Shown here piece after piece: positions 1 through 6,026 of a DNA stretch of 26,065 nucleotides. A program made the translations under genes and the position numbers. Numbering within the stretch: the first letter of the stretch is position 1; each line of letters opens with the position of its first letter. The notes under the pieces were generated by a model. That model did not search any database. It was given only the letters and a program-made list of their open reading frames with translations, and had not been told where the DNA came from. The DNA comes from Alphaproteobacteria bacterium. GTDB lineage: Bacteria > Pseudomonadota > Alphaproteobacteria > Caulobacterales > Caulobacteraceae. The stretch lies in the NCBI GenBank assembly GCA_018895795.1, contig JAHINZ010000472.1:1-26065 (forward strand). The letters are read 5' to 3'.

Positions 1-99
1 GAGAGCACCGGTTCCGAAGACGACATGCGCGCCCTGTTCCGCCAGGAAGTGAAGCCGCGTCTGGGCGACCGGGTCGGGAAGTATAATCAGGAGATCTGA
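1..99 (+). CDS. 3' end of an unrecognised gene (partial)
   Basis: Frame 1 is open from the window edge to a TGA at 97-99 and gives the last 32 residues of a protein ending in KYNQEI. The peptide is charged and probably helical (ALFRQEVKPRLGDRV). I do not recognise the family and propose no function. It is followed within 20 to 140 bases by the short basic gene on the same strand, so it could belong to the same unit or be the neighbour into which that pair was inserted. Confidence 0.45.
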   Translation, partial: ESTGSEDDMRALFRQEVKPRLGDRVGKYNQEI

Positions 100-233
100 G
101 GTCGTCATCAACGACCTTGAGCTTGGCTGGCAGCGGCCCTGACTTTGAGACTATGGATGGCGCCGCTGCGCTTCGGTTTCCAGTCTCATCGCACGCACTT
201 GCGCCCAATAAGGCGGCGTCGCATATTGACCGC

Positions 234-410
234 ATGAGCGCGAAGCCAGCTTCCACGTCCACTAAAACGCCCCGGAACGACGGCGCCGTCTTGGGTCGCA
301 GCGCTGCGACCGGTCAGTTTGTTCTGAAGCCCGCCTCAAAGATGGGCGCCATTTCTCTGCGCCAAGCCAAGACCGCCGTCGCCTCCGTTCAAAACAGCAA
401 GAAGAAGTAG
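234..410 (+). CDS. Short basic protein upstream of the TIR-like gene
   Basis: About 58 residues from ATG 234, ending in the basic tail SVQNSKKK. The distinctive part is GRSAATGQFVLKPASK, followed by an amphipathic stretch (AISLRQAKTAVASV). The frame stays open upstream to a TTG at 117 (97 residues). I prefer ATG 234 because the upstream part has no recognisable domain and less consistent codon use, but no good Shine-Dalgarno separates the options. The stop lies 6 bases before the TTG start of the next gene, and the AAGAAGAAG run at its end is the only plausible ribosome site for that gene, so the two are probably translationally coupled. By size, charge and position it could be a small partner or antitoxin-like protein. 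That is inference; I know no assigned function. Confidence 0.5.
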   Translation: MSAKPASTSTKTPRNDGAVLGRSAATGQFVLKPASKMGAISLRQAKTAVASVQNSKKK

Positions 411-416
411 TCGCGC

Positions 417-1049
417 TTGGCTGGCGGCGATCGCACCTCCGCCAGCGACGTCTTCATCAACTGCCCTTTTGACGACGGCTACGCACCAACATTTCGAGCT
501 CTGGTCTTCACCATCTATGCCTGTGGCTTTCGCCCACGATCCGCGCGGGAGCTCGACGATGGCGCCCAGACACGCATTGAGAAGCTGTTTGGCTTGATCG
601 AGGACTGCCGCTATGGCGTCCATGACCTGTCCCGGACGGAACTCGACGCCGCAAACCAACTCCCACGCTTCAACATGCCCTTGGAACTAGGGATTTTCAT
701 GGGAGCGAAGCGCTTTGGCAGCCCAGGCCAGAAAGCGAAGCGCGTGCTCATTCTCGATACCGAGCAGTATCGCTACCAGCGCTTCATTTCGGACCTCTCT
801 GGCATGGACATCCATGAACATGGTGGAGATCCGACGAGGGCGCTGCGCGAAACAAGAGACTGGCTGGCCAACGTCTCTCGAAGAGTGCTGCCCAGCGCCG
901 ATAGGGTCGCGCGGCTCCATGAGATGTTCCTGGCGGACCTTCCCGCCTTGGCCACGGCGCTTGAGTTCAATCCCATCCGCATCCCCTATGTCGACTACGA
1001 GCGGATCGTCGTCGAATGGCTGCTCCAGGCGGCGCCGCCACCGAATTGA
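417..1049 (+). CDS. TIR/nucleotide-binding-like protein of unknown function
   Basis: 210 residues from a TTG start. The N-terminus has a beta-strand-like VFINCPFDDGY (residues 12-22). Next come a CGFRPR segment (36-41), CRYGVHDLSRTE (64-75) and NMPLELGIFMGAK (87-98), then a KRVLILD strand (109-114). The order of a strand with a polar loop, a conserved D/S/R-rich segment and an ELG helix with a glutamate (E90) resembles TIR-like and nucleoside deoxyribosyltransferase-like nucleotide-binding folds, where such a glutamate is catalytic. The C-terminal 60 residues are helical with no motif I know. Proteins of this look occur widely as hypothetical proteins. NAD or nucleotide hydrolysis, perhaps in defence, is inference from fold cues only. 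The gene uses more A/T-ending codons than its neighbours and a TTG start, which fits acquired DNA. Confidence 0.75.
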   Translation: MAGGDRTSASDVFINCPFDDGYAPTFRALVFTIYACGFRPRSARELDDGAQTRIEKLFGLIEDCRYGVHDLSRTELDAANQLPRFNMPLELGIFMGAKRFGSPGQKAKRVLILDTEQYRYQRFISDLSGMDIHEHGGDPTRALRETRDWLANVSRRVLPSADRVARLHEMFLADLPALATALEFNPIRIPYVDYERIVVEWLLQAAPPPN

Positions 1050-1098
1050 ATCTGCCTTTTTACGTGAGCTCCATTCACGGCCAACCCGCGAGTCTCCC

Positions 1099-2376
1099 AT
1101 GCGCCAGCTCATCACCGCCCTCGCCCTGATCCTGGCGCCCGCCCTGGCCCAGGCCGCCCAGCCGATCCTGCTGAAGCCCGCGCGGGTCTGGACGGCCGAG
1201 GACGCCGGGCCACCGCATGAGGGCTGGGGGGTACTGATCCGCGACAACAGGATCGCCGCCGTGGGTCCCGCCGCCGGCCTCGACGCCACCGGCGCGGAGG
1301 TCATCGACCTGCCCGGCGCCACCGTGATCCCCGGCCTGATGGACCTGCATAGCCACCTGCTGCTGCATCCCTACAACGAGACCTCCTGGGACGATCAGGT
1401 GCTGAAGGAAGCGCCCGACTACCGGGTGATCCGGGCCACGGTGCAGGCCAAGGCGACGCTGGACGCCGGCTTCACCACCCTGCGCGACCTGGGCACCGAG
1501 GGCGCGGGCGTGGCGGACGTCTCGCTGAGGCGCGCCATCAATGACCACCTGATCCCGGGGCCGCGCTTGTTCGTGGCGACGCGGGCGATCGTCGCGACCG
1601 GCGCCTATGGCCCGGCCCGGCGAAACTATAGTCCCGACGCCGACCTGCCGCAGGGCGCCCAGGAGGCCAGCGGCGTCGACGAAGCGGTCAAGGCCGTGCG
1701 CGAACAGGCCGGAGCGGGCGCCGACTGGATCAAGATCTATGCCGACTATCGCGTCGGCCCCGACGGCTCGACCCAGCCGACCTTCAGTCTGGAAGAACTC
1801 AAGGCCATGGTCGACGCGGCCCATTCGGGCGGCCGGCCGGTGGCGGTCCACGCCTCCAGCGACGAGGGCATGCGCCGCGCGATCCTGGCCGGGGTCGACA
1901 CCATCGAGCACGGCTATGGCGGCTCCGAAGCCACCTTCAAGCTGATGGCCGAGCGGGGCGTGGCCTATTTCCCGACCCTGACCGCCAGCGAGAGCACCTC
2001 GACCTATTTCGGCGGCTATGTCGCCGGCAAGACCCCGCCCACCCCCGCCATGCAGGCCGCCGAACGCGCCTTCAGGCTGGCCATGAAGAGCGGCGTCACC
2101 ATCGGCATGGGCAGCGATGTCGGCGTCTTTCGTCATGGCGACAACGCCCGGGAGCTGGTCTGGATGGTCCAGCTGGGCATGAGCCCGACCCAGGCGCTGT
2201 TGGCCGCTACGGCCGTCGACGCCAAGGTCCTGCGCCGGCAGAACGATCTGGGTCAACTGAAGCCCGGCTATCTGGCCGACATCGTCGCCGTGTCCGGCGA
2301 TCCGACCCAGGACATCGCGGCGACCAAGGTCCCGGTTCTGGTGATCAAGGACGGCGTCCTCTACCGCCGCCCCTGA
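1099..2376 (+). CDS. Exported metal-dependent amidohydrolase (prolidase/Xaa-dipeptidase-like)
   Basis: 425 residues. The frame is open far upstream, but ATG 1099 is chosen because it begins a clear signal peptide (LITALALILAPALAQA, cleavage near residue 20) and avoids overlapping the previous gene. Amidohydrolase superfamily metal ligands are visible in order: HSH (84-86, in GLMDLHSH), a probable carboxylated lysine K212 (in WIKIY), H251 (VAVHAS), H271 (IEHGYG) and D340 (GMGSDVG). The C-terminus closes the small beta-sandwich with GYLADIVAVSGDP. The subgroup resembles the periplasmic imidazolonepropionase/prolidase-like enzymes of Caulobacter that hydrolyse dipeptides or acyl-amino acids. The substrate cannot be read from sequence. 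It starts 49 bases after the TIR-like gene, so co-transcription is possible but the content is unrelated. Confidence 0.9.
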   Translation: MRQLITALALILAPALAQAAQPILLKPARVWTAEDAGPPHEGWGVLIRDNRIAAVGPAAGLDATGAEVIDLPGATVIPGLMDLHSHLLLHPYNETSWDDQVLKEAPDYRVIRATVQAKATLDAGFTTLRDLGTEGAGVADVSLRRAINDHLIPGPRLFVATRAIVATGAYGPARRNYSPDADLPQGAQEASGVDEAVKAVREQAGAGADWIKIYADYRVGPDGSTQPTFSLEELKAMVDAAHSGGRPVAVHASSDEGMRRAILAGVDTIEHGYGGSEATFKLMAERGVAYFPTLTASESTSTYFGGYVAGKTPPTPAMQAAERAFRLAMKSGVTIGMGSDVGVFRHGDNARELVWMVQLGMSPTQALLAATAVDAKVLRRQNDLGQLKPGYLADIVAVSGDPTQDIAATKVPVLVIKDGVLYRRP

Positions 2377-2421
2377 GCATTCCGCTTGCATGAGGCCCCA
2401 ATCCCGGGCGATCTCGGCGCA

Positions 2422-3063
2422 ATGCGCCAGAAGACGTCCCTCGCCCTGCTGTTCGCCACCCTGCTCGCCGGGCCGGCCCTGGCCGCCGATCCGGGCACGA
2501 CCCAGCGCGGCGACACCCTGCGGGACGCGGTCACCGCGCCGCTGGAGGATCTGAACCTTCGGCAAAAGGACATCCCACCGGTTCTGGGCCGCGCGGTCAC
2601 CGACCCCTACGACGTCCAGGGCCTGACCCGTTGCGAGCCCATCGCCGCCGAGATCGGCCGCCTGGACGCGGCGCTGGGTCCCGATCTCGACGAAGCGCCG
2701 CCGCCCGACACCCGCTCGCGCGGCAAGAGGGTCGCCGACGGGGCCTGGAAGGCCGGGGTCGCCGAGGTCCGCGACCAGACCCAGCATACCCTGCCCTTCC
2801 GCGGCTGGATCCGCCGGCTGACCGGAGCGGCCAAGCACGACCGGGCGGTCGAGGCCGCCATTCGCTCGGGCGGCATCCGGCGCGGTTATCTGAAGGGCGT
2901 GGGCATGCGAATGAACTGCGCGCCGCCGGCCGCCCCCAGCTGGTTCGAACCGGCTCCGCCACCGCCGCCGCCGGCGCGCGCGCCCGTCGCCAACAGCCTG
3001 TTCGATTGGCTTTTCGCCCTGTGGGGAAACGTTCTGACCTGGGTCAGAGGCCTGCTCGGCTAG
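2422..3063 (+). CDS. Exported proline-rich hypothetical protein
   Basis: 213 residues from ATG 2422, which begins a signal peptide (residues 1-22, SLALLFATLLAGPALA). A TTG at 2386 would add twelve residues ahead of the signal and is less likely. The mature part has an arginine-rich middle (GWIRRLTGAAKHDRAVEAAI), two cysteines (in TRCEP and MNCAP), a proline run (PAPPPPPPA) and a hydrophobic, tryptophan-rich C-terminus (LFDWLFALWGNVLTWVRGLLG) that could sit at a membrane. I recognise no family. It follows the amidohydrolase by 45 bases on the same strand, so it may be co-transcribed. Its stop overlaps the stop of the converging receiver-domain gene by 4 bases. Confidence 0.8.
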   Translation: MRQKTSLALLFATLLAGPALAADPGTTQRGDTLRDAVTAPLEDLNLRQKDIPPVLGRAVTDPYDVQGLTRCEPIAAEIGRLDAALGPDLDEAPPPDTRSRGKRVADGAWKAGVAEVRDQTQHTLPFRGWIRRLTGAAKHDRAVEAAIRSGGIRRGYLKGVGMRMNCAPPAAPSWFEPAPPPPPPARAPVANSLFDWLFALWGNVLTWVRGLLG

Positions 3064-3434
3064 ACGAAAAGGCCGCGCACTCGCTCCACCAGCTGGGCAT
3101 TGTCGAACGGCTTCATCACATAGCCGACCGCGCCCAGTTGCATCGCCTGAACAATGCGATCCAGGCGCCCGTCCCCCGTCAGCATCAGCACCGGAACACG
3201 GGCCAGGGCGGGATTTTCCTTGAGGGCCTTCAGCGCGTCCAGCCCGCTCTGCCCCGGCATCCGCACATCCAGCATCACCGCCGCCGGCGGGCGCGTGAGC
3301 AACGCCTCCATCAGAGCCTCGGCCGACGCGAATCCGATCGCCTCGAAGCCACCGCGCGACAGCACGGTCACCACCAGTTCCAAAATGCCGGGATCATCGT
3401 CGGCGACATAGATCAGCGAGGCGATGGCGGACAT
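3060..3434 (-). CDS. Single-domain response regulator (CheY-like receiver)
   Basis: 124 residues, the length of a bare receiver domain with no output domain. Hallmarks are the acidic pocket DDD (12-14), the phosphoacceptor D56 in MLDVRMPG, T86 in MLTGDG and K108 in VMKPFD. It should be phosphorylated by a histidine kinase and act by protein contact, as CheY or DivK types do. No kinase or chemotaxis adaptor lies nearby, so its partner is unknown. The gene converges on the proline-rich gene with a 4-base overlap of stop codons (shared CTAG). Its promoter must lie in the 134 bases up to 3568, where I see no clear consensus. Confidence 0.92.
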   Translation of the reverse strand: MSAIASLIYVADDDPGILELVVTVLSRGGFEAIGFASAEALMEALLTRPPAAVMLDVRMPGQSGLDALKALKENPALARVPVLMLTGDGRLDRIVQAMQLGAVGYVMKPFDNAQLVERVRGLFV

Positions 3435-3568
3435 CGGATCTTCAGCGGGCTCGAATCAGCACGGGGGTGAAAACCGCCAAGCAGGCGGCGCTTTGAGGTA
3501 GTTGGTCGTCTCCGGACGGGTTCGTCAAACCCTGCTTGCCGCCAGGGCTCGCGTCCCTGCGGCGCAGG

Positions 3569-4198
3569 TCAGCGCGTCCCGAACGTGCGGTCTCCAGCGT
3601 CGCCCAGGCCCGGCACGATATAGCCGTGGTCGTTCAGCTCGGCGTCGATGGCGGCGGTCCAGATCGGCACGTCCGGATGGGCCGCCCGCAGGTTGTCGAC
3701 GCCCACCTGGGCGGCCAACAGACAGACGAAGCGCAGGTCGGTGACGCCCGCGGCCTTAAGGCGCGAGACGGCCGCGATGGCCGAGTGTCCGGTGGCCAGC
3801 ATCGGATCGACCACGATCACCAGACGACCGGCGATGTCCTGCGGCGCCTTGAAATAGTACTCGACCGCCTCGAGCGACTCAGGGTCGCGATAAAGGCCGA
3901 TATGGGCGACGCGGGCCGAGGGCACTAGGTCCAACATGCCGTCGGCCATGCCCAGACCGGCCCGCAGGATCGGGGCGAAGACCAGCTTCTTGCCGGCGAT
4001 CTCCTTGGCCGTGGTGGCGGCGACCGGGGTCTCGATCTGGACCTCGTCCATCGGCAGGTCGCGGGTGACCTCGTAGCAGATCAAGGTCGCGGTCTCGCGC
4101 ATCAGCGCGCGAAAGGTTTTGGTGGAGGTGGTCTTGTCCCGCATCTTCGTCAGCTTGTGCTGAACCAGCGGATGGCTGACGACCGTGACGTCTTGCAT
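3569..4198 (-). CDS. upp: Uracil phosphoribosyltransferase
   Basis: 209 residues, full length for the family. It converts uracil and PRPP to UMP in pyrimidine salvage, in the cytoplasm. The PRPP-binding loop is VDPMLATGHS (130-139), and the uracil-binding C-terminal segment is PGLGDAGDRTFGT (196-208). The FAPILRAGLGM stretch (74-84) is also typical. ATG 4198 gives the expected N-terminus (VVSHPLVQHKLT). Upstream is a 459-base gap with nested inverted repeats that could hold its promoter and leader. No other pyrimidine gene is adjacent. Confidence 0.96.
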   Translation of the reverse strand: MQDVTVVSHPLVQHKLTKMRDKTTSTKTFRALMRETATLICYEVTRDLPMDEVQIETPVAATTAKEIAGKKLVFAPILRAGLGMADGMLDLVPSARVAHIGLYRDPESLEAVEYYFKAPQDIAGRLVIVVDPMLATGHSAIAAVSRLKAAGVTDLRFVCLLAAQVGVDNLRAAHPDVPIWTAAIDAELNDHGYIVPGLGDAGDRTFGTR

Positions 4199-4657
4199 GG
4201 GGCGGCGCCTCTGGAGAATGGCGGTGAAGACAGGAGGTCGCCCTCTATCACGGTCTCTCTGGCCGAGTCGCCGCCTCTGATCGGCTGGAGCCTCACAGCT
4301 GCGACCTCCACAGCGTGACCGACGGCGACGGCGACCCCGAAATTCGCCCCGTGCGCCGATCTGACGCGGCGGTCCTGTCCTGAGGACAGGCGCTCCTCGC
4401 GCAAGTTTATTGGACAGGACTCGCCCCCAGTCCTATAGGGCTCCGGTCGCCCCAAAAAGGTCCGCTTACGGATATATCATGCGGCGACGCGTTGGTCGCT
4501 TCGGCGGCAAGCGAGCGGAGACATCGGTATTGCGGCCTCGACGACTCGCCGGACTGGGCGCGTTATTGTCGATGGCGGCGCGGGGCGGCGAGCGCCACCA
4601 ACCGGCCTGTGACGCAGGCCAGCATGATTGTGATTATTCACTCAGGTTCTGGATGAC
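4199..4657. other. 459-base gap between upp and the Nudix gene
   Basis: I see no convincing gene here. The short frames (for example plus strand 4410-4661) have no start signal or recognisable sequence and are arginine-rich in the way random GC-rich DNA is. The gap must carry the divergent promoters for upp (minus) and the Nudix gene (plus). It holds the nested inverted repeats at 4372-4434 and a small GGCCTG/CAGGCC hairpin at 4604-4620. No tRNA fold was found. Confidence 0.6.
4372..4434. repeat. Nested inverted repeats with alternative pairing
   Basis: CCTGTCC (4374-4380) pairs with GGACAGG (4384-4390) around TGA. The longer GTCCTGTCC (4372-4380) also pairs perfectly with GGACAGGAC (4412-4420). 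AGGACT (4416-4421) pairs with AGTCCT (4429-4434) across a 7-base loop and shares bases with the second pairing. The hairpins therefore exclude each other. They lie about 175 to 235 bases upstream of upp. They could be a palindromic operator, an RNA switch in the upp leader, or a small-RNA fold; nothing here decides between these. Confidence 0.5.
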
Positions 4658-5230
4658 GTGACAGACACGACGGGCAAGCGGAGCAACAGCCAAGGCAAGG
4701 CCAAGACAGGCGGCAAGCGCCGTCAGGTCGCCGCCCTGCCCTGGCGGGGGCTCGGTGACGATCTGCGGATCTTGCTCGTTTCGTCCCGAGAGACGCGCCG
4801 CTGGGTCATCCCCAAGGGCTGGCCGATGAAGGGCAAGTCCGATTATCAGGCCGCCGCCCAGGAAGCCTATGAGGAGGCCGGACTGGACGGCGTCATCCTT
4901 GAGGGCGCGGTCGGCGAGTATGAATATCTCAAACGCATGCGCAGCGGCGCGGCGCGGTTGGTGAAAGTGGACGTCTTTCCCCTGCAGGTGACCGGAGAGC
5001 ATCAGACCTGGCCCGAAAAAGGTCAGCGCGTCTTGGAATGGATGAGCCCGGTCGAGGCGGCGCTGGCGGTCCAGGAGCCCCAGCTTCGCCTGTTGATCAC
5101 CCGCTTCGCCGGCGTCGAACTTCCTCAGGACGAACGGCCCGACCCGATCCCCCCGCCCACGCCGGTGCGCGTGGCGCTCCAACGCTTGCGGCGACGCGTG
5201 ACCGCCCTGTGGGGACGCACCCCGCACTAG
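4658..5230 (+). CDS. Nudix hydrolase
   Basis: 190 residues from GTG 4658. The ATG five bases earlier (4653) reads ATG-ACG-TGA and cannot be the start. The Nudix region is GWPMKGKSDYQAAAQEAYEE (residues 49-68) followed by AGL. Against the consensus G-x5-E-x7-R-E-U-x-E-E-x-G-U, the first E is K and the R is Q, while the metal-binding EAYEE is intact. PKGWPMKGK is common in alphaproteobacterial Nudix proteins related to diphosphoinositol/dinucleotide polyphosphate hydrolases. The substrate is therefore some nucleoside or inositol diphosphate that I cannot name. The N-terminus is lysine-rich and the C-terminal 30 residues (PIPPPTPVRV, then an arginine-rich helix) lie outside the fold. It precedes the endonuclease gene by 66 bases, which has its own SOS promoter. 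Confidence 0.92.
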   Translation: MTDTTGKRSNSQGKAKTGGKRRQVAALPWRGLGDDLRILLVSSRETRRWVIPKGWPMKGKSDYQAAAQEAYEEAGLDGVILEGAVGEYEYLKRMRSGAARLVKVDVFPLQVTGEHQTWPEKGQRVLEWMSPVEAALAVQEPQLRLLITRFAGVELPQDERPDPIPPPTPVRVALQRLRRRVTALWGRTPH

Positions 5231-5240
5231 TCACAGCCTG

Positions 5241-5269
5241 TGGACAATCCGACGCGCCCGGCCTAATGT
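5241..5269 (+). promoter_or_regulatory. Candidate promoter of the endonuclease III-like gene
   Basis: TGGACA (5241-5246), 17 bases, then TAATGT (5264-5269). The first box matches TTGACA at five of six bases and the second is a weak -10. A start near 5276 would leave a leader of about 20 bases, and the LexA operator would cover the -10 and the start site. The assignment is by eye. Confidence 0.45.
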
Positions 5270-5282
5270 TCTCATTATGTTC
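5268..5282 (+). promoter_or_regulatory. LexA (SOS) box, GTTC-N7-GTTC
   Basis: GTTC at 5268-5271 and GTTC at 5279-5282 are separated by exactly seven bases (TCATTAT). The direct repeat GTTCN7GTTC is the established LexA operator of alphaproteobacteria, including Caulobacter. It ends 14 bases before the ATG of the endonuclease III-like gene, with a GGAG ribosome site at 5284-5287. The gene is therefore probably repressed by LexA and induced by DNA damage. Confidence 0.85.
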
Positions 5283-5296
5283 CGGAGCGCGATCCC

Positions 5297-6025
5297 ATGC
5301 AGCTGTCCCTTGGTTTGTCCCGCTCGCCCCTGGAAAGCCTGCGCGACGCGCTGCTGTGCGAATTTGGGCCGCAGCGACCGGTGGCGCGGATGGACCCGAT
5401 CTCGCAATTGGTGAAGTCGTCGATCAGCGGCGGCACGCCCGACGCAGTGTCCTGGGCGGCCTTCCTGCGTCTGCGCGCGGCGTTCAAGTGTTGGGAGGAT
5501 CTGGCCCAGGCCACCGAAGCCCATCTGCTGGAAATTCTCCACGACGTCACCCAGCCGTGGGACAAGGCGCGCCGCTTGCCGATGGCGCTGCGGATGATCC
5601 AGGACCGGATCGGTTGGCTGTCGCTGAGCCACCTCAAAGCCCTCACCGTCGACGCGGCGCGCCACGAACTGCAAAGCCTGCCCGGCGTGGGCGTGAAGGT
5701 GGCGGCCAGCGTGCTGAACTTCAGCGACCTGGCCATGCGATCGCTGGTCGTCGACACCCATGTCGACCGCGTCGCCAAGCGCATCGGCCTGGTGGGTCCG
5801 GGGGATACCACGCACACCTATCATGGGCTGATGAGCCTGGCGCCCGGCGCCTGGACCGCCGATGATCTGTTCGAGCTGCACTGGCTGATGAAGCGGGGCC
5901 TGGGCCAGATGCTGTGCCCGCACGAGGCGCCCAAGTGCGGGGCCTGTCCGCTGAAGCATGATTGCGCCAAGCTGGGCGTGGGCCACAGCGCCGATGTTCT
6001 GGCCTGGCGCCCCCGCGCCGGATGA
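5297..6025 (+). CDS. Endonuclease III-like DNA glycosylase/AP lyase (HhH-GPD, 4Fe-4S)
   Basis: 242 residues from ATG 5297 with GGAG ten bases upstream. The helix-hairpin-helix is LQSLPGVGVKVAASVLNF (125-142), with the lysine expected for lyase chemistry at K134 and the catalytic aspartate at D153 in VVDTHVDRV. The iron-sulfur loop is C207-x6-C214-x2-C217-x5-C223, the classic Nth/MutY spacing. The protein should excise damaged bases or cut at abasic sites in base-excision repair. The N-terminal 100 residues diverge from E. coli Nth, so it belongs to the shorter Nth-like branch and its lesion preference is unknown. The LexA box directly upstream links it to the SOS response. It converges on the dipeptidase gene with one base between the stops. 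Confidence 0.93.
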   Translation: MQLSLGLSRSPLESLRDALLCEFGPQRPVARMDPISQLVKSSISGGTPDAVSWAAFLRLRAAFKCWEDLAQATEAHLLEILHDVTQPWDKARRLPMALRMIQDRIGWLSLSHLKALTVDAARHELQSLPGVGVKVAASVLNFSDLAMRSLVVDTHVDRVAKRIGLVGPGDTTHTYHGLMSLAPGAWTADDLFELHWLMKRGLGQMLCPHEAPKCGACPLKHDCAKLGVGHSADVLAWRPRAG

Positions 6026-6026
6026 C

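Noticed and set aside
117..233. TTG-started N-terminal extension of the small basic protein
   Set aside because: No ribosome site, no domain, mixed codon use. Kept only as an alternative start.
336..659. Minus-strand frame of 107 codons over the TIR-like gene
   Set aside because: Shadow frame; no motif, and it would overlap two better plus-strand genes.
715..1098. Upstream extension of the amidohydrolase reading frame (553-residue version)
   Set aside because: It overlaps the TIR-like gene in another frame and places the obvious signal peptide in the middle of the protein. ATG 1099 is the natural start.
1075..2838. Long minus-strand open frame (587 codons) opposite the amidohydrolase
   Set aside because: Glycine/arginine/glutamine-rich composition without motifs is the usual antisense shadow of G/C-ending codons; the plus strand carries a complete enzyme with metal ligands.
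4604..4620. GGCCTG-TGACG-CAGGCC hairpin as a terminator
   Set aside because: Stem of only six pairs with no T run, and it lies upstream of the Nudix start rather than after a gene.
4410..4661. Small plus-strand frame (83 codons) in the gap before the Nudix gene
   Set aside because: TTG start without a ribosome site, arginine-rich and featureless, and it overlaps the inverted repeats and the Nudix start.
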